A DNA stretch of 64,000 nt from Halobacteriovorax sp. GB3 (GCF_028649655.1 NZ_JAQSLN010000001.1:682001-746000); one strand, 5' to 3'. Positions 17,531-26,878 are shown, counted from the stretch's first letter. Notes: generated by a model from the sequence alone, not told the origin. Translations and numbers: made by a program.

Positions 17531-18043
17531 ATGAAGTATTTATTATTACTGTCCTTTATTCTGATTCAAGCAAACTTGGCCCAGGCCAATGAGTACAACT
17601 TGCTCTTAGATCGCGTTGAAAGCTCATTTCAAGAACTTAATACTGTCATTATGAATCATGATTCTATTCGAAATACGATGCGTGAAAAAAAAGATTCTTC
17701 CAAAAGCTTTAAAAGAATAGAGGAGATAATTCATCTCGATTGCCGCTTGAAGGTATATTATCATTACTTTTTTAAGTCTTATAGTGATCATGGTTTAATT
17801 AAAACTGAGAGAACCTATAGCTATGATGAGACAATAGATTTTAAAAAGATAAATTGGAGTGATGTTGCTTTAATTAGAAGAGGTTCTGAAATTGTTCCCA
17901 TTCATTTGTTTTCTGGGAAAACTCTTTTTTCTCTTGGGCTAGGAAAAGAGAATTTTAATGAAGATGATGCCACTCTTTTTTGGAATTCACTAAGAGAGTT
18001 TTCTGAATCTTGTCAGCAATTTAAAAAGGCCCTAGGGAACTAG
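17531..18043 (+). CDS. Exported protein of unknown function
   Basis: 170 residues from ATG 17531, preceded by GAGGAG; signal peptide MKYLLLLSFILIQANLAQA. The mature protein is charged and mainly helical with two Cys (LDCRLK and SESCQQ) about 100 residues apart. No family recognised. Its 3' end is embedded in the terminator hairpin of the convergent alcohol dehydrogenase gene. Confidence 0.7.
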   Translation: MKYLLLLSFILIQANLAQANEYNLLLDRVESSFQELNTVIMNHDSIRNTMREKKDSSKSFKRIEEIIHLDCRLKVYYHYFFKSYSDHGLIKTERTYSYDETIDFKKINWSDVALIRRGSEIVPIHLFSGKTLFSLGLGKENFNEDDATLFWNSLREFSESCQQFKKALGN

Positions 18044-18047
18044 GGCC
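18023..18047 (-). terminator. Terminator for the alcohol dehydrogenase gene, overlapping the convergent CDS
   Basis: GGCCCTAG / CTAGGGCC (18028-18035 and 18040-18047) with a 4-nt loop. On the minus strand the hairpin is followed by TTTTT; on the plus strand no T run follows. The hairpin lies across the last codons of the plus-strand exported-protein gene. Confidence 0.75.
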
Positions 18048-18056
18048 AAGATAAAT

Positions 18057-19103
18057 TTATGGATTTAAGCTCTTCATATCGATAACAAAACGGTGTGCTG
18101 GGTTACTCTGTTGTAATTTATCCCATGCTTCGTTGATTTGTTCTGGATTGATTATTTCACACTCTGGATGAATTCCATGTTCTGCACAGAAGTCCAGAAC
18201 TTCTTGTGTTTCTTTAATTCCACCAATCAGTGACCCAGCAATTCTTCTTCTTCCAAAAATGAGAGGAGCAGTAAATGTTTCTTCCATTGGTCCAATTTGA
18301 CCAACGACAACAAGTGTTCCATCGACATCGAGAAGTGGAGTGTAAGTATTGAAGTCGTGTTTAACTGGTACTGTATCAAGAATTAAATCAAAAGATGACT
18401 GTGCTTTGGCCATGGCATCTTGATCAGTTGAAGATAAGATTCCCTTGGCTCCAATTGCTTTTGCCTCTTCTTCTTTACTTGTTGAGCGGCTAATGACTGT
18501 AACTTCTGCGCCCATAGCGACAGCTAGTTTTACACCCATATGACCTAATCCACCAAGCCCAATAACACCAACTCTTGTTCCTTTTTTTACGTTCCATGTT
18601 TTAAGAGGCGAGAAAGTTGTAATCCCTGCACAAAGAATTGGGGCCGCTTTTGACAGATCGAGTTTATCGGAAACTTTAAGAACGAATTCCTCTCTAACAA
18701 CAATGTGCTTTGAGTATCCACCTTGAGTTGTCTTTCCCGTTTCTTTTTCAACTCCACCGTATGTTGGTGTAAGACCATTTCTACAGTATTGTTCTTCGTG
18801 GTTATGGCATTGGTCACAAGTCTGGCAACTATCAACCATACAGCCGACACCAACACTGTCTCCAACTTTATAATCTTTTACCTTCGCTCCCACATCAATA
18901 ACTTTTCCAATGATCTCATGACCTGGAATGAGTGGATAGGCCTGATCTCCCCAGTCTCCATGAACAGTGTGAAGGTCTGAGTGGCAGATTCCACTGAAAA
19001 GGATTTCAATAGCAACATCGTTATCTTGTAAATTTCTTCTTTCAAAATGAAAGGGTGCAAGTCCTGAGTCCTTAGACTGAGCAGCGTAACCAACAGTTTT
19101 CAT
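18057..19103 (-). CDS. Zinc-dependent NAD(P)H alcohol dehydrogenase / aldehyde reductase (YahK/CAD-like)
   Basis: 348 residues. Medium-chain dehydrogenase fold: catalytic zinc ligands Cys40 (GICHSD), His62-Glu63 (PGHE) and Cys158; structural zinc site with Cys93, 96, 99 and 107; Rossmann GLGGLG at 182-187; SRSTSKEEEA after the second strand suggests NADP preference. The family reduces a broad range of aldehydes. AAGGAG precedes the ATG. It lies beside a LysR regulator, a cupin and a cyclophilin-like protein, a combination also known to me from other bacteria in aldehyde or oxidative stress contexts; regulation by the adjacent LysR protein is likely but inferred. Confidence 0.92.
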   Translation of the reverse strand: MKTVGYAAQSKDSGLAPFHFERRNLQDNDVAIEILFSGICHSDLHTVHGDWGDQAYPLIPGHEIIGKVIDVGAKVKDYKVGDSVGVGCMVDSCQTCDQCHNHEEQYCRNGLTPTYGGVEKETGKTTQGGYSKHIVVREEFVLKVSDKLDLSKAAPILCAGITTFSPLKTWNVKKGTRVGVIGLGGLGHMGVKLAVAMGAEVTVISRSTSKEEEAKAIGAKGILSSTDQDAMAKAQSSFDLILDTVPVKHDFNTYTPLLDVDGTLVVVGQIGPMEETFTAPLIFGRRRIAGSLIGGIKETQEVLDFCAEHGIHPECEIINPEQINEAWDKLQQSNPAHRFVIDMKSLNP

Positions 19104-19244
19104 AAATTCTCCTTTTTATGTGAATCTCATTATAAATGTTAATTGATATTTCGATACCTATGATAACTCAATTTAATTATAAAATTGTTAACTGAGGGTT
19201 AATGAATTGATAACTTTTGGTCTTGAGTAAATTTGTCGGAGAAA

Positions 19245-20144
19245 CTACTTTCTTATCTCTTTAATATAATCGATAAAGGCCCTTAGAGTTGGAGAGACCT
19301 GTGATCGATTTGGATAGTAGAGAAAGTAACCAGACTCCTGTGCGTGATAATTCTTTAGTATAAGAATCAGCTTTCCTTGTTTAATATCTTTTTCTACATT
19401 TCCAAATTCTGTATAGGCAATACCAATACCTTGAAGGCATGCGTGTCGAATTGATTCTGATGTATTGAGAATTGTATTTCCCGATATTGTAACGGCAAAT
19501 TCTTTTTTCTTGTCTTCAAACTCCCATTTCTCGTAAACACTATTACCACTGCCAAATCGATGCCTGATACAATTGTGTTCTAATAGATCTCTTGGGTGTT
19601 TAGGTGTTCCCATCTCTTTCAAGTACTCTGGAGAAGCGACTGTCACAAATTTTACGGGTCCAAAAAGTTTAAATGCCGTAAGGTCTTTAGCGATTATGTC
19701 TCCTGTTCTCACCCCTGCATCAAAACCTTTATCAAAAATATCCGAGGCCTGATCATCACTATAGAGGTCAACAGTGACATCGGGGTGCTTTTTCAAAAAA
19801 CCTGGAATGATCTTTGCTAAGTAATAGGGAAAGAGAACACCTGGCATGTTTATCTTTAAAGTTCCTGAGGCAACTTTTGAAAAACTTTTAGCTCTATTTT
19901 GAGCATTCATAATTTGATCTATAGCAGGTCCAACTTCTTCCATAAAAAGTCGTCCAGCTTCAGAGAGACTGACGGTTCTCGTTGTTCTGGTAAAGAGAGT
20001 GACACCCATTTTCTTTTCTAGTTGGGAAATCATCTTACTGACTGCTGGAGGTGAGATTTGAAGTTTTTCAGCTGCACTAGTAAAGCTTCTCTCCTCTGAG
20101 ACAACTTTAAAGGCGATAAGGCCGTCAAATTGGTCTTTATTCAT
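19245..20144 (-). CDS. LysR-family transcriptional regulator
   Basis: 299 residues. Residues 1-60 are the winged helix-turn-helix (FKVVSEERSFTSAAEKLQIS, then SKMISQLEKKMGVTLFTRT); residues 90-295 are the substrate-binding effector domain. It is closest in style to the subgroup whose members act on neighbouring dehydrogenases (for example ending in a short FLYYPNRSQVSP..RAFIDY segment). It is divergent from the cupin lipoprotein gene, so the 103-bp gap at 20145-20247 should hold its operator. Confidence 0.92.
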   Translation of the reverse strand: MNKDQFDGLIAFKVVSEERSFTSAAEKLQISPPAVSKMISQLEKKMGVTLFTRTTRTVSLSEAGRLFMEEVGPAIDQIMNAQNRAKSFSKVASGTLKINMPGVLFPYYLAKIIPGFLKKHPDVTVDLYSDDQASDIFDKGFDAGVRTGDIIAKDLTAFKLFGPVKFVTVASPEYLKEMGTPKHPRDLLEHNCIRHRFGSGNSVYEKWEFEDKKKEFAVTISGNTILNTSESIRHACLQGIGIAYTEFGNVEKDIKQGKLILILKNYHAQESGYFLYYPNRSQVSPTLRAFIDYIKEIRK

Positions 20145-20247
20145 TGTGAACCTCTAGTTAATAGATCTTTAATCATTATGCCATTAATAGAAAAAATGAT
20201 CTATAGGATAATAGACCTAATCAACAACCAAATACTTAGGGGAGTTT

Positions 20248-20751
20248 GTGAAAGTAAATATCTTAATTACGACAATCATAGCGATGCAATTAGTTGGATG
20301 CTCCAGCTTTGCAGGCAAGAAAGAGTCAAGGAAGATGGTCATAACAAAGCAGTCTAAAGTTGCGCACTTTAATTCTACATCACCAGTATTTACGGGAAGT
20401 GTTGCTGTAAAAATGCTTTTTACAGAACAGGGAACTTCTAAACTTACTGGAGCAGATGTTACTTTTTCTAAGAAGGCGAGATCTGCTTGGCACACACATC
20501 CAAAAGGACAGCTTCTCGTTGTAACAAAGGGAAGTGGACTGGTTCAGCAGTGGGGCGAAAATGCACGTAAGCTTAAGGCCGGCGATGTTGTCTGGACACC
20601 TGCTGGAGTGAAGCACTGGCATGGGGCGGGAGTGAAGCATGAACTTACTCACACTGCTCTTCAAGAAAAAGATAACAATGGCAAAAATGTTAATTGGCTA
20701 GAAAAAGTTTCTGATGAACAATACGAAAAAGCTGTAAGCGAAGTAAAATAA
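20248..20751 (+). CDS. Cupin-domain lipoprotein
   Basis: 167 residues starting at GTG 20248 with AGGGGAG upstream (spacing is short). The signal peptide ends in a lipobox LVGC (Cys18), so the protein should be lipidated. The cupin core shows SAWHTHPKGQLLVVTKGSG and DVVWTPAGVKHWHGA, giving the HxH...Q...H metal-site pattern typical of small cupins related to carboxymuconolactone decarboxylase partners and bacterial hydroxynitrile lyases. Divergent from the LysR gene, hence a likely target. Seventeen bp from the cyclophilin-like gene, likely one operon. Confidence 0.85.
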   Translation: MKVNILITTIIAMQLVGCSSFAGKKESRKMVITKQSKVAHFNSTSPVFTGSVAVKMLFTEQGTSKLTGADVTFSKKARSAWHTHPKGQLLVVTKGSGLVQQWGENARKLKAGDVVWTPAGVKHWHGAGVKHELTHTALQEKDNNGKNVNWLEKVSDEQYEKAVSEVK

Positions 20752-20768
20752 TTAGAGGGGGAGAGGAA

Positions 20769-21197
20769 ATGAAATTACTTTTGATGAGCTGCTTATTTCT
20801 TCTCTCTACCTATGGCCTGTCAATTGAGCAAATGGGTAAAAAAACTATGAAGATTAAAATTTCAAATCAAACACAAGAACTAATCTTAGAATTAGAAATG
20901 AATAGCACTTCTAAGAGTCTAATTGAACAGCTTCCTCTTTCTATTGAGATTAAAGATTATGCTTCTATTGAAAAAATCTTTTATCCTCCAAAGAAGCTCT
21001 CTTTAAAAGGGGCACCTAACGGATATACTCCTAAAAAAGGGGATATTACTTACTATTCTCCTTGGGGAGATGTTGCTATGTTTTATAAGGACTTTTCCCA
21101 CTCAGATGGACTGATCTACATGGGAAGAATAGTAAGTGGAAGTGTTGATTTAGATGAACTGAAGAGCGGAACTTATTTAATATCACTTCTCCATTGA
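20769..21197 (+). CDS. Exported cyclophilin-like protein
   Basis: 142 residues; signal peptide MKLLLMSCLFLLSTYGLS. The rest matches the small cyclophilin-like beta-barrel domain: KIKISNQTQELILELEMN, SKSLIEQLPLSIEIKDY, PNGYTPKKGDITYYSPWGD and a final LIYMGRIVSG strand. These proteins usually lack isomerase active-site residues. The 3' end overlaps the convergent gene by 25 bp. Co-transcribed with the cupin lipoprotein. Confidence 0.8.
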   Translation: MKLLLMSCLFLLSTYGLSIEQMGKKTMKIKISNQTQELILELEMNSTSKSLIEQLPLSIEIKDYASIEKIFYPPKKLSLKGAPNGYTPKKGDITYYSPWGDVAMFYKDFSHSDGLIYMGRIVSGSVDLDELKSGTYLISLLH

Positions 21198-22108
21198 GGG
21201 TGATTAAAATGAAGTCTGTGATCACAATTTTTACTTGAGACATTTTTAAAGAATTCAATTTTTCCAATTTTTTTGAAAACTTGTTTTTGATTGTGACCAT
21301 TTTCAAGTTTACCGGCAACTTCAATATCAAAAGTCATGTGATTGTTGGCCTCGATGTAGCTAGCAAACTCATCTCTAAAGTCATAACTCCACAGACCCTT
21401 AGAGTTCTTATTTGCTCTTAATCTCATCCACATTGGAGTTTTAATATAATCGTTACCACTTTCTCCTAGTGATGAAATTTGCCATAGCTGGCGAATATTT
21501 GGGTTCTCATCGGCCTTTTTAAAAATCTTCGCGACAAATGCTGCCATTCTTAAAAGAAAGATCGATCCAAAATTCAATGAAATATCTGGTTCGTTAGTGA
21601 GGGCCGCTTTAGAAAATTGGCTTACTTTAGTACCTGCTAGATCGTCGATAGTAAAAAAGTTTGCCGGAACAAGATTTTCTTCATGATAGAAATCCGCTGT
21701 TGGATAGATTTTTCCCGCAAGGCCAAAACTACGATTTTTTCCTGACTCTGTATGAGAGAGAGCACTTGATGCTCTTGCGATAATAAGCCCTTTTGAATCT
21801 TTTTTAAAATAACCAGAGTATGCCGTTTCTTGTGTAATTGTCCATTCTCCCAGAAGACAAGTTCCATTAGCATGAACAAGTTTTTCAAAATAGGGAAGAA
21901 TATCATTTCTATTGTCCAGAGTGCGCCTTGCTGATTGTGCGAGTTTTGATTTTCCCCATTTTGTAAGACGCTTCATATTTACTTTTGTCTGAGGTAGCAT
22001 TTGATAGGGATTCTCCTCTAGAATGTTCCATACCTCTTCTACTTTAGAACCTGAATAGGATGCATTCGCTATATTGATTGTGAAAGATAAGAGAAGAAAG
22101 AATTTCAT
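21173..22108 (-). CDS. Exported protein, possibly catalase-superfamily-like
   Basis: 311 residues from ATG 22108, chosen for the GAGG just upstream and because it begins the signal peptide MKFFLLLSFTINIANA. The region HANGTCLLGEWTIT, then GLIIARASSAL and NRSFGLAGKIYPT, recalls the heme-pocket part of catalase-like proteins (HxxG..., RxS, FGLKF). The C-terminal part is helical. The proposal rests on pattern memory and the usual axial Tyr motif is not obvious, so this is tentative. Confidence 0.4.
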   Translation of the reverse strand: MKFFLLLSFTINIANASYSGSKVEEVWNILEENPYQMLPQTKVNMKRLTKWGKSKLAQSARRTLDNRNDILPYFEKLVHANGTCLLGEWTITQETAYSGYFKKDSKGLIIARASSALSHTESGKNRSFGLAGKIYPTADFYHEENLVPANFFTIDDLAGTKVSQFSKAALTNEPDISLNFGSIFLLRMAAFVAKIFKKADENPNIRQLWQISSLGESGNDYIKTPMWMRLRANKNSKGLWSYDFRDEFASYIEANNHMTFDIEVAGKLENGHNQKQVFKKIGKIEFFKNVSSKNCDHRLHFNHPQWRSDIK

Positions 22109-22165
22109 AGGGCCTCGCATTTGATGAATATGTGAAAATAGCCCTTATGCTAGGTGTTCGTCAAT

Positions 22166-22180
22166 AATTCGTATCGAATT
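22166..22180. promoter_or_regulatory. Palindrome AATTCG-TAT-CGAATT upstream of the exported gene
   Basis: A perfect 6-bp inverted repeat with a 3-bp centre, 58 bp upstream of the start at 22108. It sits in the promoter region of that minus-strand gene and also downstream of the TolC-like gene. A regulator site is plausible but unproven. Confidence 0.35.
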
Positions 22181-22203
22181 AAGTAAAAATAGGTCCCTTT
22201 TTA

Positions 22204-23556
22204 CTAGTCTATAAGACGGTCTGTGGCCGAGAGAAATGTTACGACTAACTTATTGTAGGCCATTTGCTCACTTATATAGGCCTTTTTGTAAGTCGCTCTG
22301 TTATTTCTTGTTGTAATGAGCTCTTCTAGGGAGAGCCTTCCATTTTCATAACGTTTTGTATCTTCTTTAACGATACTCTCTGAGAGAATCGATTTTTCTT
22401 TTGCTATTTCTAACTTGCGTTTTTTATTGTTTAGTTCAATTTGTAATTGTGAAAGATTTGAAAGGAGTTCATTAATATAATTTTTCTTTTCTATTCTTGC
22501 TTTAATGTACTCGTAATTTGCCTTTTGATTGAGCGCTTTTTGGTTTGAGTCACCAAAAGGAATATCAACTCTTAGGCCAATGAGCATTTCTTCATTCTTA
22601 ACTGTTGTTGAAAATCTCTTTGAGTCATCTAAACTCGCTCCGGCCACGATGCTTGCACTAAGACCACCATTGTTTTTTTCAATGTCTAAGCTTTCTTTGG
22701 CATTCTTTGTCGTCATATCCTTGATTTGATATGAGCGATATTCTTTTAATTCTTCTTCTCTAAGAGGGGCCTCTGTTAGACGCTTTGAAAAATCAAACTT
22801 AAATTCTGGTATGTCTTTTAATAGTGATTTACCAATATAAGTTGAAAGTGATTGAACTGTTTTTGTGTAGGCGGTTTGGCCTTCTAAGTACTCATCCTCT
22901 CTTACAAGCATTTGTAATTTAGCTCTCTTTACATCTGTTGTGCTTGCTATACTCTTTTTTCTCTTATTTAGAACTTCTTGATAGAGTTTTTTTGCTTCTT
23001 CAAAAATCTCTTTTGATGATTTTAGCTCAGTGTATAGTTGTCCTAATTCAAAATAAGCACTAAGTCTCTGTTCTATATAGTCTTCATAGCTCTCTTTGAT
23101 TTGTAGATCGAGTATCTGAACTTCATTTTGAAGGACTTTCTTTTTTGCTCTTGTGTTACTTCCAAAACCGTCATTAATAATTTTTTGTTCAATCTCTACA
23201 GAAGAAACCGTTTCTTCTCGATCAGAAAGTTTATTCTGTGATCTTGAAACAGTGATCTCTGTTCCTGATTCAATTAAGGTTCTAGATAGCTCAACAGTTG
23301 TTTGATTTGTATTTTCACTGTCATCAAGAGCAAAACCATATTCAGTACTCGCACTTAGAAGAAATTCACGAGAGGGAAGACCCTGATCTACGAGATACTC
23401 CTTTTTTAGACGCTCATTAATGATCAATTCAAACTGAGGATCGTTCTTTTTTAGAAGTTCGATATATTCATTTACACCAAGTGTTGGTTTTTGTGCAAAA
23501 CTTGAAGTGCTAATAACGAGTGTCGTTACTATTGTTCCAATTAGATTCTTTTCCAT
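22204..23556 (-). CDS. TolC-type outer-membrane efflux protein
   Basis: 450 residues from ATG 23556 (GAGGAT upstream); signal peptide MEKNLIGTIVTTLVISTSSFA. The protein has the long coiled-coil helices of the outer-membrane efflux family (two repeats, roughly residues 140-225 and 330-440) and ends shortly after the last helix. It forms the tunnel that joins an inner-membrane pump to the outside. The start overlaps the end of the RND gene by 16 bp in another frame, so translation is coupled. Confidence 0.85.
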   Translation of the reverse strand: MEKNLIGTIVTTLVISTSSFAQKPTLGVNEYIELLKKNDPQFELIINERLKKEYLVDQGLPSREFLLSASTEYGFALDDSENTNQTTVELSRTLIESGTEITVSRSQNKLSDREETVSSVEIEQKIINDGFGSNTRAKKKVLQNEVQILDLQIKESYEDYIEQRLSAYFELGQLYTELKSSKEIFEEAKKLYQEVLNKRKKSIASTTDVKRAKLQMLVREDEYLEGQTAYTKTVQSLSTYIGKSLLKDIPEFKFDFSKRLTEAPLREEELKEYRSYQIKDMTTKNAKESLDIEKNNGGLSASIVAGASLDDSKRFSTTVKNEEMLIGLRVDIPFGDSNQKALNQKANYEYIKARIEKKNYINELLSNLSQLQIELNNKKRKLEIAKEKSILSESIVKEDTKRYENGRLSLEELITTRNNRATYKKAYISEQMAYNKLVVTFLSATDRLID

Positions 23557-26500
23557 AACATCCTCAATTGTATGAAATATGAGTACAAGCACGGTACTAA
23601 TAATAGTGTAATAAACATGGCAAAGAGAAGTCCCCATGCCATAGCAAGCATCATTTCAGCAAGCATCGAATCATAACCTCCAAGGCCATAGGCCGTAGGA
23701 AAAAGTCCCGTTACTGTTGTCAGTGTTGTTACAACGACTGCTCTAAGCCTTGTCGATGAGATCCTCGCAATTTGCTCAAAGAGATTTTTCTTGGAGTCGG
23801 TTGGTTCGAATTTTTCTTCTAATTTATCGATAAGAACAATGGAGTCGTTAATAACAATACCAATCATTCCCAAGGTCCCAACAACGGCAAAGAAACCAAA
23901 TTGCATCATCCCATGAGCATAGAAACTGAAGATAACTCCTACCACTCCAAAAGGAATTATCGTTCCAATAAGAAGAGGAGTTAGCATAGAATTGAATAAG
24001 AAAATCAAAAGCACATAGATAAGTCCAAGGACGAGAAGAACTGATATTCCAAAGTCAGATTGCGCTTCCCTTGAATCCTCGATTTCTCCTCTAAACTTTA
24101 GAATTGTTGAAGGAGAGTGCTCTAATACAGATGGAAAGACTTCCTCTTCTAAAAGATCCGCGATTTCTAAAGGAGTAATTTTTTTTCCCTCAGCGATATC
24201 GGCATAGATGAAGTTTGCTCTTTTAAAATTCGTTCTTTGGATATTTGAAGGCTTTTTTCCTTTCACGGCATCAACAAGTTCTCTCAGTGGTACAAGATAA
24301 TTACCTGAGTTTGAAATCTTCAGATCGAGAATAGTTTCAATGTCGCGCTTGTTTTCTTCTTGAGTTGTCAGTTTGACATCGATTTCTTCGTCACCTTTTC
24401 TAAGTGTATAAAGTGTTGATCCTTGAATATAGGCCCTAAGAGAACTTGAGAGCTGCTCGAAATCAACATTGAGCTGAGTGATAGCATCTTTTTTTGGAAT
24501 CATGAGATACTCATCTTTTAGAAGAGGTCTTTCTATTTCAACGTTACTGAGATAGTCGATTTTTACTAATTTTTCTCTTAATTCGTTGAGTACTTGATTT
24601 CTAAGAACATCATCGTTCTCTTGAACTTGAATAGCAATTGGACTACCACTCCCTGAACCAAATCGACTCTTCAGTGCTCTGATCTCTTTATAACCCTTAA
24701 ATTGATCTGTTTTACTTTTTAGTTCTTTTAAATATTTATTGAGCGAGATCTCTCGCTCAGATGGAGGGACAACCTCTACACGAAGAGTCGCTTCATTTTC
24801 TTTAACTTCTCCTCCACGTCGACTCTGTCCAATTGTCGTTCGAATCGAAGTGACGATTTTATAGGGATCATCGAGAATGAGCTTTTCTATTTCAGAAACT
24901 TTCTTTGCCATCTCAAGTCTCTTTAGGTTTTCTGTGGCAACAACTTTTAAAGTGAAATCACGTGATTCCTCTCTTGGAAACATAACGTAGCGTAGTTTTT
25001 CTTTGTATAAATAGCCAGAGAGCACTAGCATAAGAGCGAATGCACCGAAGATAATTGTTCTCCATGGCAGGAGCTTTATTAGAATTCTTTCAAATTTAAT
25101 TTCCAAAACATGGATGTATTTTTCTCTGAAGATTGATACGTAGTTCTTTTTAAAGAATTTTTTATAGAGATCTTCTCCTGGAAGTTTATGAATCATGTGT
25201 GAAGGTAGAATGAAAGAAGATTCAATTAAACTTGCAAAGAGCATAAGAAAGATAACGGCCGGAATATATTTAACAAAGAGACTAAAGCGTCCTTCGAAAA
25301 AATAAAGAGGAACAAAGGCTGCACAAGTTGTTAAGACACTAGCAATAATTGGAAGAATAACTCTTGTTGTACCTTCAACCGCAGATTTTCCTGGGGAGTT
25401 TCCGTGGTGTTCTTCTCTTGATATATTTTCAGCAACAATAATGGCATCATCGACAACAATCCCAAGTACGATAATAATCGCTGCGAGGGTCATATTATTG
25501 ATTGTATAGCCCATTAAGTAACAACTGATAAGCGTAAAGGCCAATGAGAAAGGTATCCCCATTCCTACCCATACACCGGCCCTGAAATCTAAAAAGATAA
25601 AGAGAATAATAACAATAAGAATGAAACCGATAATTCCGTTGGCCCCAATCAATTCGAGTCTATTTCTTACATCATAAGATTCGTCATCAATGAGAACTAA
25701 ACCTACAGGGGATTTTGGATTTTGTTTTTTGTATGTCGCGAGAAATTTAACGATGGCCTTTTGTGCTGAAATGATATCTGAAGAATTACTCTTTTTTACA
25801 TTGAGCTTAATTCCTTCTCGTCCTTGAATCTTTGTGATGGAATTTGACTTAGCAAAGGCCCTCTCAATAGTGGCGACATCTTTTAGATAAATTTTCTTAG
25901 CACTAAAGCTATTACTAATGATGACATTCTCTAAGTCTTCAACAGTATCCAGCTCGGCCTTCAATGTAATCTCTGTTTCAGACTTGTCTTCCATGCTTCC
26001 GATTGGGGAGCGAATATGCTGTTTTGAGATCTGTTGCTTCACTTCAGAGAGAGAGATTTCTAATTCTTTTAATTTGTTAGGAAGAATTTTAATGTGAATT
26101 TCTGGCTCTCTATAGCCACTTTCATCGACATTGCTGATTTCTGGTAAATTGATCAGTCTATTTTTTATGGCCAGCGCATGTTTTTGCAGTAGGGCCCTCG
26201 ATTTTACTGTATGTATTTCTGTATCTTTTAAGTACAGACCTATATCGATGATGGCCTTTTCTGAAGTTTTAAATTGACGATAAACTGGTTGCTCTACATC
26301 GCTAGGAAGATCAACTTTTTCAACAGCATCTTTTACTTCTTGTACCTTTTCAGCGAGGTTTTCTACTGTAGGTTCAAAAGAAATTGAGAATGTTGCTGAT
26401 CCATAAGATCCCGTTGCTGTGACTTCATCTAGTCCACTAAGTCCTTTAAGTTCCTCTTCTACTGGGCGAATAATGAAGTGTTCCACATCTTCAGCAGCAG

Positions 26501-26663
26501 CTCCTGGGTAAGAGATGGAAACTCTAATTGAGTTAAATGTGAACTCTGGCATTTCCTCTTTACCTATGCGAAACCAGAAAAAGACAGAACTGATAACCAG
26601 TCCAAACATGAGTATATTGGCATAGAGAGGTCTGTGAGCAAAAAATGAGATTAGTTTTTTCAT
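23541..26663 (-). CDS. RND-family efflux transporter (AcrB-like inner-membrane subunit)
   Basis: 1040 residues. N-terminal MKKLISFFAHRPLYANILMF and first membrane helix, porter domain with PGAAAEDVE (about 54-62), then six membrane helices. The proton-relay Asp pair is present (GIVVDDAIIVAEN, Asp405 and Asp406). A second porter half and six more helices follow, with GIVINDSIVL equivalent to the second repeat. Substrates are unknown; it falls in the AcrB-like HAE group by layout. AAGGAAG precedes the ATG. The usual membrane-fusion partner is not next to it: upstream is a divergent promoter region and an unrelated gene. Confidence 0.93.
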   Translation of the reverse strand: MKKLISFFAHRPLYANILMFGLVISSVFFWFRIGKEEMPEFTFNSIRVSISYPGAAAEDVEHFIIRPVEEELKGLSGLDEVTATGSYGSATFSISFEPTVENLAEKVQEVKDAVEKVDLPSDVEQPVYRQFKTSEKAIIDIGLYLKDTEIHTVKSRALLQKHALAIKNRLINLPEISNVDESGYREPEIHIKILPNKLKELEISLSEVKQQISKQHIRSPIGSMEDKSETEITLKAELDTVEDLENVIISNSFSAKKIYLKDVATIERAFAKSNSITKIQGREGIKLNVKKSNSSDIISAQKAIVKFLATYKKQNPKSPVGLVLIDDESYDVRNRLELIGANGIIGFILIVIILFIFLDFRAGVWVGMGIPFSLAFTLISCYLMGYTINNMTLAAIIIVLGIVVDDAIIVAENISREEHHGNSPGKSAVEGTTRVILPIIASVLTTCAAFVPLYFFEGRFSLFVKYIPAVIFLMLFASLIESSFILPSHMIHKLPGEDLYKKFFKKNYVSIFREKYIHVLEIKFERILIKLLPWRTIIFGAFALMLVLSGYLYKEKLRYVMFPREESRDFTLKVVATENLKRLEMAKKVSEIEKLILDDPYKIVTSIRTTIGQSRRGGEVKENEATLRVEVVPPSEREISLNKYLKELKSKTDQFKGYKEIRALKSRFGSGSGSPIAIQVQENDDVLRNQVLNELREKLVKIDYLSNVEIERPLLKDEYLMIPKKDAITQLNVDFEQLSSSLRAYIQGSTLYTLRKGDEEIDVKLTTQEENKRDIETILDLKISNSGNYLVPLRELVDAVKGKKPSNIQRTNFKRANFIYADIAEGKKITPLEIADLLEEEVFPSVLEHSPSTILKFRGEIEDSREAQSDFGISVLLVLGLIYVLLIFLFNSMLTPLLIGTIIPFGVVGVIFSFYAHGMMQFGFFAVVGTLGMIGIVINDSIVLIDKLEEKFEPTDSKKNLFEQIARISSTRLRAVVVTTLTTVTGLFPTAYGLGGYDSMLAEMMLAMAWGLLFAMFITLLLVPCLYSYFIQLRMLWKRI

Positions 26664-26845
26664 TGTTCTTCCTTGCTTAATTCAAGCACTCTTGAATTAT
26701 GGCACAGAGAATAGTTCTAAAGTTCTATAATTACATAAATTTTACAAAACGTTACAAATTGATACAAAAGAAAAGTGACTAGAGTTTAGACATCTTTAGT
26801 AGAAAATTCAAAAGGCCTTATTTAGAACAAGCTCTATTGAGATTT

Positions 26846-26866
26846 TTGATACCTTAAAGGTATCAA
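26846..26866. promoter_or_regulatory. 8-bp perfect hairpin or operator upstream of 26879 gene
   Basis: TTGATACC and GGTATCAA flank a 5-nt loop, ending 12 bp before the ATG at 26879 and within the divergent region shared with the RND gene. No T tract follows, so it is more likely an operator or a 5' leader hairpin than a terminator. Confidence 0.35.
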
Positions 26867-26878
26867 GTTAATTTAAAC

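Noticed and set aside
16259..22108. Signs of a prophage or insertion sequence in this window
   Set aside because: No integrase, transposase, terminal repeats or structural phage genes were found anywhere in the 64 kb.
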